64,000 bases of DNA from contig JAUILN010000019.1 in NCBI GenBank assembly GCA_030432695.1, positions 1 to 64,000 of the forward strand, read 5' to 3'. Made by a program: the position numbers and the translations under genes. This DNA comes from a bacterium (GTDB taxonomy: Bacteria > Planctomycetota > UBA1135 > UBA2386). The notes beneath the pieces are model-generated. The model made no database searches. It was not told the DNA's origin and was given only the letters and a program-made list of their open reading frames with translations. Position 1 is the stretch's first letter. Each line of letters opens with the position of its first letter. Shown piece by piece: positions 17,703 through 26,778 of the stretch.

Positions 17703-19970
17703 TCAACCACCCAGCCGCGCGACCCACGCACTGGTGAGTCCGAGCGAGCCGCTCACGCCGGCGACCGCGCCCTGGAAGTTGGCGGTCGCGCCGAGCAGCG
17801 AGGTGTTGCCGGGCACGGGAACGTTCACCGAAGCGGTCGAACCGCTGCCCGACACGGCGCCGAGCGAGAGCGCGCCGAGGATGGCGGGGTAGATGGTGCA
17901 ACCGCGGAAGCCGACCGATGACAGGTCGACCGGCTGCAGGTCGCCGACCCCGTAGACCGCGAAGCCCGCCGCCATCGGCAGGGCAGTCGTGATCGAAAGG
18001 TCCAGGCCCGGACCGCCGAGCACCGCACTGCCCTGCACCGCAAGGACCGGCGGAGCGCCGCAGCCCCTGCCGACCTCGTCCACGCCGGCAGGCACGCGCA
18101 CCGGCGCCAGACCGATGCCGTCGTACCACGTCCGTGAGAACCCACTCTGGATGCCGGTCCAATCGTCGACGAAGACGTCGACCGAGCCGCTGCTCGCGAG
18201 CTTCACCCGGCCGAGATACGCCTTGTACAGCCGCACCGTGCTGCCGCTCAGCGTCACCGCATGGGTGAAGTCCGACGCCGCGGCCTGCTCGGTCGACAGC
18301 CGCTCGAACGACCGCAACTCGCCCGTCTCCAGTCCTGCGCGGATCAACCAGTCCTCGTTCGGATTCGACCAGAACAGCAGGAACACGTCGTAGCTCCCCG
18401 CCGCCGCCGCGACCCGCGTGCGCACTTCCGGCACGTCCTCGTTGCCGCCCTCCGACGAGGTCCACACCTCGCCGCCATTGCCGAAGCCGCTGCGTCGGTG
18501 CCACAGACCCTCGTTGGCCCCCTGCGCGGTCGACGGTCCGGTGGTCGTCACCGGGAAGCCATTGGGCAGCGTGGTGTTGGCCGGCGAGGCGTCGTGGTAG
18601 GTCATCGTGCCGATCCGAAGCTCCGGCGCATCGACGATCCCCACCACCGCGCAGTCGAAGTCGGTGTAGGTGTTGTACCTGCCCCGGAACCACAGCAACG
18701 CCACCCTGTCGCCGGCCCACTCCGGCATGATCGGCCTCAGGTTGTCGACGGTGGAATCCTCGGTCACCGGCGTCCAGCTCCAGCTCTGCCCGCCATCGGC
18801 CGTCACGCCATCGAAGATCTCGTAGTGGCCGAGGGCATTGCCATTGCGCGGATCGATCTTGGTCGAGACGAACAGCCGGTTCGGATCCTGCGGGTGCAGC
18901 GCCCCGAGCCCGGTGTAGTCGTTCTCGCGCTGGTAGAGGTACGCGCCCATCGCGCAGATCTCGTGCACGGTCCAGGCCGTCCCGTCGAAGCGCCCCTCGA
19001 ACAGCCGATGGTCGGTGTCGACATCCAGCGCCCGCGCGATGAACAGCGCCCGCACGCTGCCGTCGTCGTGCACTTCGAGGTCCACCGTCCAGCCGCGCCG
19101 CATCGCCGTCCCGTTGAACACCGTGCGCGTCGTGAACACCGGCGTGAGCTGGTTCGGCCGCGGGGCGGTCCCGTCGGTGATGTCCACATCGAGCACGTTG
19201 CCGAAGCTGTCGTGCAGCCGTCCGTCCTCGACGTAGCCGTGGTAGACGGAGTTCTCGTAGTCGCGCGGGTGCCGCTCGGTCGCCAGCACGTGGACCTTCG
19301 TCGAGCCATCGGACGAGTACTTCAGGTAGGGCCGGTCGCCGGTGCCCCCCTCGGTCAGTAGCTTGCCGGTCCCCGTCCAGGTCTGCCCCAGATCGTTCGA
19401 CACCATCACGTTGGGATCGAAGTTGGTCGCGCGGACGAAGTTGTAGGTCACTCCCCGCCCCCCGAATGCGTCTGGTAGGTGATGGAGGTTGGAGTAGCTC
19501 ATCGCACGCGTGTGCTGGAAGCTCTGCTCGGTCGCCCACACCGACGCGTCGCCGGGGTTCACCGACACGCGCCAACGCGACAGCAGCGGTGCCGTCCCGC
19601 TCCCCCCGTGCATCCCGTACATCGCCAGGTAACGGCCATCCGGTCGCACCAGCAGGGCCGGCGAGTTGTGGTCGTCACCCTGCAGACGGTCGCGCAGCTC
19701 GAAGCTCGAGAAGCGCCCCGTGGCAAGATCGAAGCAGGCCACGTCGATGTCTCCCCCACGCGCCGCACCGCCGAGACCGGAATCGTCGGCACACGAGCCG
19801 ACCAGGATCTTGTTGGTGAAGCGATCGACCACCGCGCGCTCGTCCTCGAACCACGACCAGGCGCCGTTGTCCTGGAAGGTCAGCAGATGACCGCGCACCT
19901 GGTCCTGCGCTCCGAGAGACACTCCGACCGCGAAGACGGCCGCCGAGCCGAGCGAGACGAGCTTGAGCAT
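17703..19970 (-). CDS. secreted BNR-repeat protein with planctomycete C-terminal domain
   Basis: A 755-aa protein. I start at 19970 (MLKLVSLGSAAVFAVGVSLG), which gives a signal peptide; 83 upstream open codons do not. Residues about 30-420 resemble the BNR_4 sialidase-like propeller family: GAWSWFEDERAVVD, KILVGSCADDSGLGG, DIDVACFDLATGRF, DDHNSPALLVRPDGRYLAMYGMHG. A beta-sandwich segment follows. The last 110 residues (GCGAPPVLAVQGSAVLGGPGL ...) are a Gly/Leu-rich domain also seen in looser form on other secreted proteins here. Predicted to bind or cleave extracellular polysaccharide; catalytic residues were not assigned. Confidence 0.8.
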   Translation of the reverse strand: MLKLVSLGSAAVFAVGVSLGAQDQVRGHLLTFQDNGAWSWFEDERAVVDRFTNKILVGSCADDSGLGGAARGGDIDVACFDLATGRFSSFELRDRLQGDDHNSPALLVRPDGRYLAMYGMHGGSGTAPLLSRWRVSVNPGDASVWATEQSFQHTRAMSYSNLHHLPDAFGGRGVTYNFVRATNFDPNVMVSNDLGQTWTGTGKLLTEGGTGDRPYLKYSSDGSTKVHVLATERHPRDYENSVYHGYVEDGRLHDSFGNVLDVDITDGTAPRPNQLTPVFTTRTVFNGTAMRRGWTVDLEVHDDGSVRALFIARALDVDTDHRLFEGRFDGTAWTVHEICAMGAYLYQRENDYTGLGALHPQDPNRLFVSTKIDPRNGNALGHYEIFDGVTADGGQSWSWTPVTEDSTVDNLRPIMPEWAGDRVALLWFRGRYNTYTDFDCAVVGIVDAPELRIGTMTYHDASPANTTLPNGFPVTTTGPSTAQGANEGLWHRRSGFGNGGEVWTSSEGGNEDVPEVRTRVAAAAGSYDVFLLFWSNPNEDWLIRAGLETGELRSFERLSTEQAAASDFTHAVTLSGSTVRLYKAYLGRVKLASSGSVDVFVDDWTGIQSGFSRTWYDGIGLAPVRVPAGVDEVGRGCGAPPVLAVQGSAVLGGPGLDLSITTALPMAAGFAVYGVGDLQPVDLSSVGFRGCTIYPAILGALSLGAVSGSGSTASVNVPVPGNTSLLGATANFQGAVAGVSGSLGLTSAWVARLGG

Positions 19971-19976
19971 CGACGC

Positions 19977-19982
19977 AGCGTA
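19977..19982 (-). promoter_or_regulatory. -10-like box of the BNR gene
   Basis: TACGCT on the minus strand, 6 nt before the ATG at 19970. The identical hexamer precedes the biotin carboxylase gene at a similar distance. Confidence 0.4.
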
Positions 19983-20061
19983 GCACCCGCGCAGCGCCTG
20001 TTGCGGGAGTTCCACCGTCACGACCGACGGACTTCCGACCATCCATCCCATGCCCCCCTCG

Positions 20062-20067
20062 TAGACT
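20062..20067 (+). promoter_or_regulatory. -10-like box of the DUF6797-like cytochrome gene
   Basis: TAGACT, 10 nt before the ATG at 20078. With the box at 19977-19982 it makes a compact divergent promoter region. Confidence 0.4.
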
Positions 20068-20077
20068 CGGAGCCCGC

Positions 20078-23000
20078 ATGATCTTCGCACTCGCAGTCGG
20101 ACTGACCAGCCTCGCCGCACCTCAGGATCCAAGGCAACGCCTCGACGCACCGCTGCGCGAAGACTTCCGGGAAGTCGCGGCCCATATCCCGGCGACCACC
20201 GAGGACCTGACCAATCCACGACTCGACCTGCGCCTGCTCGGACCCGGCCGCGAGCAGGTCAAGCTGTCGCACCATCCCGAGGTCGCGGGCGATCCACACT
20301 ACCTCTGGAACGGCGCCTGCACGGGTCCGGTGCTGATCGCGTTCGAGTTCGACCGACCGATCGATCTGTCGAACCGCGACGCCGGGGTTCGCCTCGTGAG
20401 CAAGAACGCCGGCGAGTCGACGCTCCAGGTCGCGCTGAAGGTCGACGGACAGTGGTTCGCGTACCCGAGGTCCACCCGCGCCAATCCGACCTGGACCGAA
20501 CACCGCGTGCTCTTCGGCCTGTCCCCCTGGACCCCCCTCGACCCGGACGAACCGCCCATCCGAGGAGCGCAACCAGTCCCAGACCTCGACCGCAGCGCCG
20601 TCGAGGCCCTTGGCTTCTGGTGCCCCCGAGCTCCCGACCGCAGCAAGGACTGCATCCGCCTCGACTGGTTCGAGATCCATGACGTGCTCGAGCCCCGTGG
20701 ACCGACCTTCGCCGGCACCGACCTGCTGGTGAACGGTCGTGGCGATTGGATCGAACCGGAGATCCGGGTGTTCCGCTCCGCGCTGGTGCTCTACGGCCCG
20801 CCCCCGAACCGGACCCGTCGCGGCGTCGTGGTGAAAGCCGACGGCGGACGCAAGCTCTGGGGCTGCTTCGACACGGACCTCCTGCGCTGGTCGGCGTTCT
20901 GGACCGAAGACTCCCGCTGGCCCGCACCCGTCACCCTCGATTCGATGGCCGCGGTCTCCTACCCGCAGCGCCCGGAGAAGGCGAAACGACCGCCGAGCCC
21001 TGCAGGCGGGAGCTTCCTCATGAGCCCTGAACTGCCGGGAATGAACGTCGGACGCGTGCCGACCGACGACCCGCGCACCGCGTCCCTCGCCGACAGCGAC
21101 GACCGCGTCGGCCCGCTGCCGATCGGATCCGGCCGATGGATCGGCTACGAGATCCGCGGTGCTGTTCCGGTTCTCGAGTACTGGATCGGCGACTGCAGGA
21201 TCCGCGAATCGCTAGCCAGCGACGGCCTCCGTGCGGTCGAGCGCCGGCTCGAACTGGGCCGCACGCGCCAGACCCTGAGCATCCGTCTGGCCTCCGAAGC
21301 CCGACCGACGGAGGCCCCACTCGCAGCCACGATCCACGGCAGCGATCGATCCCTCGTCGAGTGTGATGGCCCAGGGATCACCCTCAGGATCGACGACGAG
21401 CACGGAGCCTGGCTCGAGGTCGCACCGTCCCGACGCGACCGGGAGCTCTCCATCACCTACCGCGAACGCAACGACCCGCCAGCCCGCCGCGCAGCGCCGC
21501 TCCCGGACTCGGCACCGACCACCCCGCTGTTCCCCATCCCCATCGATGCGCCCCACCCGGAGCCGACTCCCAGGCAGGGCCCCTTCGAGATCCGCAACCT
21601 CCGCATCCCTCAGGACAACCTGCAGGCCCGCTTCATCCGCCCGGTCGACGTCGCGTTCCTCGCCCCCGGCACTGCACTGCTCTGCACCCTCGACGGCGAC
21701 CTCTGGCGCCTGGATGGCGTCGGCTCCCAGACCGTGCGCTGGCTCCGCGTCGCCGCCGGTCTGTTCGAGCCGATGGCGGTCGAGGTCGACGCATCGGGTC
21801 GCGTCTTCGTCCTCGGCCGCGACCAGGTCACCGAGCTGGTCGACGTCGACGGCGACCACCACTACGACCGCTTCCTCAACGCCTCCGACGCGTTCCGCCA
21901 GACCCTCCACACCCGCGACTACGCGACGTCGCTCGCGCTCGAGCCCGACGGCAGCTTCGTGGTCGCCAAAGGCGGCATCGCCGGTACGAAGTCCGAGGGC
22001 ACCGAGGAACTCGCCGACCACCGCGGCACGATCCTGCGCCTGTCCGCCGACGGCAGCACCGCGACGGTCCTCGCCGAAGGCCTGCGGATGCCGTTCGTCG
22101 GCCGCCGCGCCGACGGCGCGCTGTTCGCCTCCGACCAACAGGGACACTTCATCCCGAGCACACCGCTGCACCGGATCGGCGAGGAGCGCGCCTTCCTCGG
22201 CTTCGAACCGACCCGCTTCGAGCGCGAGGCACCCCACCTGCAGCCGTTGACCTGGTATCCCTACCAGTCCAACCGCTCGGGCGCGGCGTTCGCGACCCTC
22301 GCAGCCGCAGCCTTCCCCGACCTCGCCGGCGCCTTCGTCCATCTGTCGTGGAACGGCCGGCTGTTCGCCGTCGAGACCCCCGAGATCGGGCTGCCGTTCA
22401 GCTGGCGCTTGCCGCTGCAGCTGGACTTCCCGGCCCTCAACGCCGCGAGTGATCCGGAGACCGGCGAACTGCTGGTCGTCGGCCTGGGCATCTCCGGTTA
22501 CCAGCCGACCACGCCGCAGCACGCCGGCCTCGCGCTGCTCCGACAGTCCGCGCCGCTCGCGGCACCGACAACCCTGGAGATCGCGCCGCTGAGCGTCCGG
22601 ATCGGCTTCGCGCAGGCCGTACCCGCGAGACTCGCGCTCGGCCGTCCGACACTGCGGGTCTGGAACCTTCGCCGCAGCGAGAACTACGGTTCCGGCCACT
22701 ACGACTGGCGGAACGAGCCGGGTGAGGAGCTGATCGACATCGAGACCGTGACGCTCTCACCGGACCGCCTGAGCCTGAGGCTCGACGTGACGGCGCTGTT
22801 CTCGGCCCACGTGTTCGCCCTCGACCTGCCGTGGATCGACGCCGAGACCGGCCTGCCGCAGCATCTCGAGCTCCTCGCCCGGCCGAACCACCTCCCCGAG
22901 CCGACCGCCCGCCAGCTCGAAGCACTCGCCGCGGCCCGCGCCCGCAACGAAGCCCCGGTGATCGGCGACGCCCGCCGCGGCAAGGACGTCTACACCCGCT

Positions 23001-23233
23001 ACGCCTGCATTGCCTGCCACGCCCTCGACGGCACGCGGCTCGTCGGTCCACCGCTGGACGGCGTCGCGAAGCGCCACGCCGGCGAAGGACTCGACGCCTA
23101 CCTCCGCGAGTCGATCCTGCAGCCGGCGGAGGTCGTGGCGGACGGCTACGTCCCGGCGATGCCGTCCTTCGAAGGTGTGCTGCCCGCGCAGGACCTCGAG
23201 GATCTGGTCGAGTGGCTGAAGACGCTGAAGTAG
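20078..23233 (+). CDS. large secreted propeller protein with C-terminal cytochrome c (DUF6797-like)
   Basis: A 1051-aa protein with a short signal peptide (MIFALAVGLTSLAAPQ). Residues about 30-480 match the N-terminal region of planctomycete DUF6797-type proteins (FEFDRPIDLSNRDAGVRLVSKN; FAGTDLLVNGRGDWIEPE; WGCFDTDLLRWSAFW). Residues 500-850 form a beta-propeller (FIRPVDVAFLAPGTALLCTL; FVLGRDQVTELVDVDGDHHY; GRRADGALFASDQQGHFIP). The C-terminal 90 residues are a mono-haem cytochrome c: CIACH at about 977 and a likely distal Met in VPAMPSF (about 1028). All parts of an extracytoplasmic redox enzyme, with its own electron acceptor, sit in one chain. Substrate unknown. Transcribed divergently from the BNR gene. 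Confidence 0.85.
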   Translation: MIFALAVGLTSLAAPQDPRQRLDAPLREDFREVAAHIPATTEDLTNPRLDLRLLGPGREQVKLSHHPEVAGDPHYLWNGACTGPVLIAFEFDRPIDLSNRDAGVRLVSKNAGESTLQVALKVDGQWFAYPRSTRANPTWTEHRVLFGLSPWTPLDPDEPPIRGAQPVPDLDRSAVEALGFWCPRAPDRSKDCIRLDWFEIHDVLEPRGPTFAGTDLLVNGRGDWIEPEIRVFRSALVLYGPPPNRTRRGVVVKADGGRKLWGCFDTDLLRWSAFWTEDSRWPAPVTLDSMAAVSYPQRPEKAKRPPSPAGGSFLMSPELPGMNVGRVPTDDPRTASLADSDDRVGPLPIGSGRWIGYEIRGAVPVLEYWIGDCRIRESLASDGLRAVERRLELGRTRQTLSIRLASEARPTEAPLAATIHGSDRSLVECDGPGITLRIDDEHGAWLEVAPSRRDRELSITYRERNDPPARRAAPLPDSAPTTPLFPIPIDAPHPEPTPRQGPFEIRNLRIPQDNLQARFIRPVDVAFLAPGTALLCTLDGDLWRLDGVGSQTVRWLRVAAGLFEPMAVEVDASGRVFVLGRDQVTELVDVDGDHHYDRFLNASDAFRQTLHTRDYATSLALEPDGSFVVAKGGIAGTKSEGTEELADHRGTILRLSADGSTATVLAEGLRMPFVGRRADGALFASDQQGHFIPSTPLHRIGEERAFLGFEPTRFEREAPHLQPLTWYPYQSNRSGAAFATLAAAAFPDLAGAFVHLSWNGRLFAVETPEIGLPFSWRLPLQLDFPALNAASDPETGELLVVGLGISGYQPTTPQHAGLALLRQSAPLAAPTTLEIAPLSVRIGFAQAVPARLALGRPTLRVWNLRRSENYGSGHYDWRNEPGEELIDIETVTLSPDRLSLRLDVTALFSAHVFALDLPWIDAETGLPQHLELLARPNHLPEPTARQLEALAAARARNEAPVIGDARRGKDVYTRYACIACHALDGTRLVGPPLDGVAKRHAGEGLDAYLRESILQPAEVVADGYVPAMPSFEGVLPAQDLEDLVEWLKTLK

Positions 23234-23243
23234 CCGCGCCCCG

Positions 23244-24911
23244 CTACTCCGCCCCGAACCGGTGCGACACCGGATAGCGCCGCCCCCCCCAGCAACGCTC
23301 GGTGACCCGCACCGTCGGCGCGTACTGGAAGCGCTTGAACTCGGTGTTCATCACCATCCGGAACAGCCGCTCGACATCGGCGCGCGGCATGCCGGTGCGC
23401 TCTGCGACCTCGCCCACCGAACGCTCGTCCTCGACCAACAGGCGCAGCACGGGATCGAGCAAGGCGTAGTCGGGCAGCGAGTCGGTGTCGAGCTGGCCGG
23501 GCCGCAGCTCGGCCGACGGCGGCTTCTCGATCGACGAGACCGGGATGCGCACGCCATCACGATTGAGCCAGCGCGCCAGCGCCCAGACCTCGGTCTTCCA
23601 CAGGTCGGCGATCGGCGCGAGCGCACCGTTCATGTCGCCGTAGAGCGTGCAGTACCCGACCGCCGCCTCGCTCTTGTTGCCGGTGGTCAGCAGCAGGGCT
23701 CCGAACTTGTTGGCGTAGCCCATCAGCAGCGTGCCACGCGCGCGCGCCTGCAGGTTCTCCTCGGCCACCCCCGGCTCGGAGCCCTCGAACACCGGCGCGA
23801 GCGCCTCGTCGAAGGCCTGCTGCAGACCGGTGATCGGGATCTCGTGGAATCCGATGCCGAGGTTCAACGCCAACTCGCGGGCGTCGATCCGGCTGTGGTC
23901 GCTGGAGTGCGTGGAGGGCAGTGCGATGCCGGTGACGTGCTCGGCGCCCAATGCGTCGACCGCCAGGGTCGCGGTGAGCGCCGAGTCGATCCCGCCCGAC
24001 AATCCCAACACCACCCGCTCGAAGCCGAACTTGCGGGCGTAGGCGCGGATGCCCTGCACCACCGCGCGGTGCTGCATCACCACCAGATCGTGCTCGGTGG
24101 GTTGCACCGACCAATCGCCGTCGAGGTCGACGACGATGACCGCCTCCTCGAAGTACACCGGATCCGCCGCGAGGCCCCGCGGACCGATCGCCGCCGAGCC
24201 GCCGTCGAACTGCATGCCGACGTTGCCGCCGACCTGGTTGACGAACAGGAACGGCACGCCGTGGCGAGAACTCGCCGCGTTCAGCATGCGCAGCCGGAAC
24301 CGCTCCTTGCCGCCCCCCTCGCGCCGCCGGCCCCACGGGCTCGCCGAGAGGTTCACCAACACGTCGACGCCGGCATCGGCGATCACCGCGACCGGATCGA
24401 CCGGGTAGGCCCTCCGCTCGAAGAACTCCTGGTCGTTCCAGGCGTCCTCGCAGATCGTGATGCCGAAGCGCCGGCCCTGAATCACGCAGACGTTCTCCTC
24501 GGGCCGCGACCACGACTCGAAGTAGCGTTCCTCGTCGAACACGTCGTAGGTCGGCAGCAGCGTCTTGCGCGCCACCACCCGCGCCAGTCCGTCCTCACAG
24601 AGGATCGCGGCGTTGAAGATCGGCCGCCCGCCCGCCGTCTCGGCGGCCTCGTTGCGCTCGATCCCGCCGAGCAGGACCGGCAGGTCGGGCGGCAACGCCA
24701 TCGCCAGCTCCTGCATCGCCTTGTCGTGGGCGGCGAGGTAGCCGTAGCGCAGCAGCAGGTCCTCCGGCGGATAACCGCTGAGCGCCAGCTCGGAGAAGAT
24801 CGCGAGGCGCGCACCGCGACGCCGCGCCTCGGCCGCCGAGGCCATGATCTTGCGGGCGTTGCCGGCGAGGTCGCCGACGGTCGGATCGATCTGACAGAGC
24901 GCGACCTTCAT
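23244..24911 (-). CDS. nadE: glutamine-dependent NAD+ synthetase
   Basis: A 555-aa cytoplasmic enzyme that amidates nicotinic acid adenine dinucleotide to NAD+ using glutamine and ATP. The N-terminal nitrilase-type glutaminase domain starts at MKVALCQIDPTVGD and shows the triad: Glu41 in FSELALSGYPP, Lys116 in ARKTLLPTYD and Cys154 in ITICEDAW. The C-terminal synthetase domain has the ATP pyrophosphatase loop LSGGIDSALTA at about residue 300 and the family motifs GNKSEAAVGYCTLYGDMNG and KPPSAELRPGQ. The start at 24911 is the first residue of the nitrilase fold; an ATG four codons upstream also exists. Length is normal for the bacterial two-domain form. Confidence 0.95.
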   Translation of the reverse strand: MKVALCQIDPTVGDLAGNARKIMASAAEARRRGARLAIFSELALSGYPPEDLLLRYGYLAAHDKAMQELAMALPPDLPVLLGGIERNEAAETAGGRPIFNAAILCEDGLARVVARKTLLPTYDVFDEERYFESWSRPEENVCVIQGRRFGITICEDAWNDQEFFERRAYPVDPVAVIADAGVDVLVNLSASPWGRRREGGGKERFRLRMLNAASSRHGVPFLFVNQVGGNVGMQFDGGSAAIGPRGLAADPVYFEEAVIVVDLDGDWSVQPTEHDLVVMQHRAVVQGIRAYARKFGFERVVLGLSGGIDSALTATLAVDALGAEHVTGIALPSTHSSDHSRIDARELALNLGIGFHEIPITGLQQAFDEALAPVFEGSEPGVAEENLQARARGTLLMGYANKFGALLLTTGNKSEAAVGYCTLYGDMNGALAPIADLWKTEVWALARWLNRDGVRIPVSSIEKPPSAELRPGQLDTDSLPDYALLDPVLRLLVEDERSVGEVAERTGMPRADVERLFRMVMNTEFKRFQYAPTVRVTERCWGGRRYPVSHRFGAE

Positions 24912-24996
24912 GACACACGGCACCTGCCGTTCAGCGACTCCTCATCAACGACGACTCCTCTCGGAGCCTGTTACTCAATCAACCGGCAGGCTCGAC

Positions 24997-25016
24997 GCGG
25001 GCCCGGAGGGGCCCGC
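24997..25016. terminator. 8-bp perfect GC hairpin
   Basis: GCGGGCCC and GGGCCCGC flank the loop GGAG. It lies in the gap between ispH (ending at 25072) and the start of nadE, on the downstream side of ispH. Part of a cluster of palindromes with 25027-25075. Confidence 0.5.
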
Positions 25017-25026
25017 CAAACAACAA

Positions 25027-25075
25027 CTGAGAGGCTCGGCGGTGTGGTTCGCCCGATTTGGTAACAGCCTCTCAG
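25027..25075 (-). terminator. hairpin overlapping the ispH stop codon
   Basis: CTGAGAGGCT (25027-25036) pairs exactly with AGCCTCTCAG (25066-25075); the right arm contains the ispH stop. GTAACAGCCTC at the right arm also matches GAGCCTGTTAC near 24964 with one mismatch, so alternative foldings are possible. Confidence 0.5.
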
Positions 25076-25992
25076 CGAACCTCGAGCGGCAGCGTGAACT
25101 CGATCGTCTCGTCGACCCCGTGGACTTCCTCGACCGAGGCGGCACCGAGTTCGCGAAGTCGGTCGACGACCGCCCGGACGCTGACCTCCGGGGTCGACGC
25201 ACCGGAGGTGACCCCGACGGTCTCGACACCCTCCAGCCAGCCTGGATCGAGTTCATCCGCGCCGAGCAGCAGATACGCCGGCACGCCCGACGTCGCACCC
25301 AGTTCGCGCAACCGATTGCTGTTGGAGCTGGTCGGATCGCCGATCACCAGCCACAGGTCGACCTGCCCGTCGAGCGCCTTCACCGCCATCTGCCGGTTGG
25401 TCGTCGCGTAGCAGATGTCTTCCTTGCGCGGCGTGCGCAGCGCCGGGAAGCGCTCACGCAGCACAGTCATCACCGCGTTGGCCTCCGAGACGCTGAGCGT
25501 GGTCTGGGTCAGCACCGCGACCCGCGACTCGTCGGGCACCTGGATCTCGCGCGCTTCCTGGGGCGTGGCCACCACCAGGGTCCGCTCGGGGGCCTCGCCC
25601 ACCACCCCCTCGACCTCGACGTGGTCGGCGTGGCCGATCAGCAGGATCGTCAGGTCGTCGCGAGCGAAGCGCCGCGCCTCGGCGTGGACCTTGGTGACCA
25701 GCGGACAGGTGGCGTCGATCTTGTGGAGGCTGAGGTGCGCCGCCTGCTCGAACACCGACGGCGCCACCCCGTGGGCCGAGAAGATCACATGACTGCCGGC
25801 CGGGACGTCGGTCAGGTCGTCGACGAACACCGCGCCCTTGGCGCGCAGGTCGTCCACCACCACCTTGTTGTGGACGATTTCGTGCCGGACGTAGATCGGC
25901 GCACCGAACTTCTCGAGGGCGCGTTCGACAACCTCGATCGCTCGCTCGACGCCAGCACAGAAACCACGGGGACGGCACAGGTAGACGCGCAT
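25072..25992 (-). CDS. ispH: 4-hydroxy-3-methylbut-2-enyl diphosphate reductase
   Basis: A 306-aa iron-sulfur enzyme that makes IPP and DMAPP in the last step of the MEP isoprenoid pathway. The three cluster cysteines are Cys12 (GFCAGVERA), Cys96 (ATCPLVTKVH) and Cys194 (EDICYATTNRQ). The active-site HxExEG segment (HVEVEG, 124-129) and the TSSNSNRL substrate loop (221-228) are intact. The start at 25992 gives the canonical MRVYLCRPRGFCAGV; longer open frame upstream has no family similarity. It is divergent from bolA and a monothiol glutaredoxin gene, both linked to iron-sulfur handling. Confidence 0.96.
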   Translation of the reverse strand: MRVYLCRPRGFCAGVERAIEVVERALEKFGAPIYVRHEIVHNKVVVDDLRAKGAVFVDDLTDVPAGSHVIFSAHGVAPSVFEQAAHLSLHKIDATCPLVTKVHAEARRFARDDLTILLIGHADHVEVEGVVGEAPERTLVVATPQEAREIQVPDESRVAVLTQTTLSVSEANAVMTVLRERFPALRTPRKEDICYATTNRQMAVKALDGQVDLWLVIGDPTSSNSNRLRELGATSGVPAYLLLGADELDPGWLEGVETVGVTSGASTPEVSVRAVVDRLRELGAASVEEVHGVDETIEFTLPLEVR

Positions 25993-26161
25993 CGGGGCGA
26001 GGAGTGTGGGGCCCTCCTCCCCCGGACTCAAGCCCCCGATCCGGCGACGGCTACCCGAGCCCGAGACGGGGGCGTTGATTCCGCACCAATCCGGGGTTAC
26101 TTCGGGACCCGCAGCGCCGCGGCATCCGGCTGCGCGCCAACGAGCCCACCACCACGGACCG

Positions 26162-26404
26162 ATGCTGAGCACCGACGACGTCAAGAAGCTGGTCGAGGAC
26201 GCGATTCCCGACGCCACCGTGCAGGTCACCGACCTGACCGGAACCTCGGACCACTTCGGCATCCAGGTGGTCGCGGCGGCCTTCGAGGGCCAGTCGACGA
26301 TGGCGCGGCACAAGATGGTCCACAGGGCGCTGGGACAGCACCTGACGACCACGATCCACGCGATCGACCTGAAGACCAGGACCCCCGCCGAGGCGGGCGC
26401 CTGA
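26162..26404 (+). CDS. BolA/IbaG family protein
   Basis: An 80-aa protein with the BolA fold: MLSTDDVKKLVEDAIPDATV, then a TGTSDHFGIQVVAAAFEG core and the RHKMVHRALG helix seen in the family. BolA proteins bind [2Fe-2S] clusters together with CGFS glutaredoxins and help in cluster trafficking or sensing. The next gene, 41 bp on, is exactly such a glutaredoxin, which strongly supports the pairing. The short-type BolA with TSDHF resembles IbaG more than BolA itself. The start at 26162 has no strong Shine-Dalgarno sequence. Confidence 0.9.
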   Translation: MLSTDDVKKLVEDAIPDATVQVTDLTGTSDHFGIQVVAAAFEGQSTMARHKMVHRALGQHLTTTIHAIDLKTRTPAEAGA

Positions 26405-26445
26405 CCCGAGCCCTATCCCACCCCGATCGAAGAGGACATCAGCCC

Positions 26446-26766
26446 ATGTGGAGCGTCGACGAAGTCAAGAAGAAGGTCTCCGAGCACAAGCTCGTGGTGT
26501 TCGCCAAGGGCACCAAGGAGCAGCCGATGTGCGGCTTCAGCCACCGCGCAATCCACGTCATGAACCTGCTCGGCAAGCCGTTCGAGGTGATCAACATCTT
26601 CGACGACCCGTCGATCCGGCCGGCGCTGGTCGAGGCCTTCGAGTGGCCGACCACCCCGCAGGTGTTCGTGAACGGCGAGCTGCTGGGCGGCTCGGACATC
26701 GTGCTGGAGATGTACGAGAGCGGCGAGCTGCAGTCGAAGGTCGACGCGGCGTTCGCGGGCGCGTGA
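26446..26766 (+). CDS. grxD: monothiol glutaredoxin (Grx4 type)
   Basis: A 106-aa protein with the CGFS active site at Cys29 (QPMCGFSHRAIHVMNLL), the TTPQVFVNGELLGGSDI glutathione and cis-Pro segment, and the C-terminal helix. The family carries [2Fe-2S] clusters bound by Cys plus glutathione and hands them to target proteins, often with BolA, which is encoded just upstream. GAGG about 13 nt before the ATG may serve as ribosome binding site. Length is normal for single-domain monothiol glutaredoxins. Confidence 0.94.
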   Translation: MWSVDEVKKKVSEHKLVVFAKGTKEQPMCGFSHRAIHVMNLLGKPFEVINIFDDPSIRPALVEAFEWPTTPQVFVNGELLGGSDIVLEMYESGELQSKVDAAFAGA

Positions 26767-26778
26767 ACCGCGCGCCCC

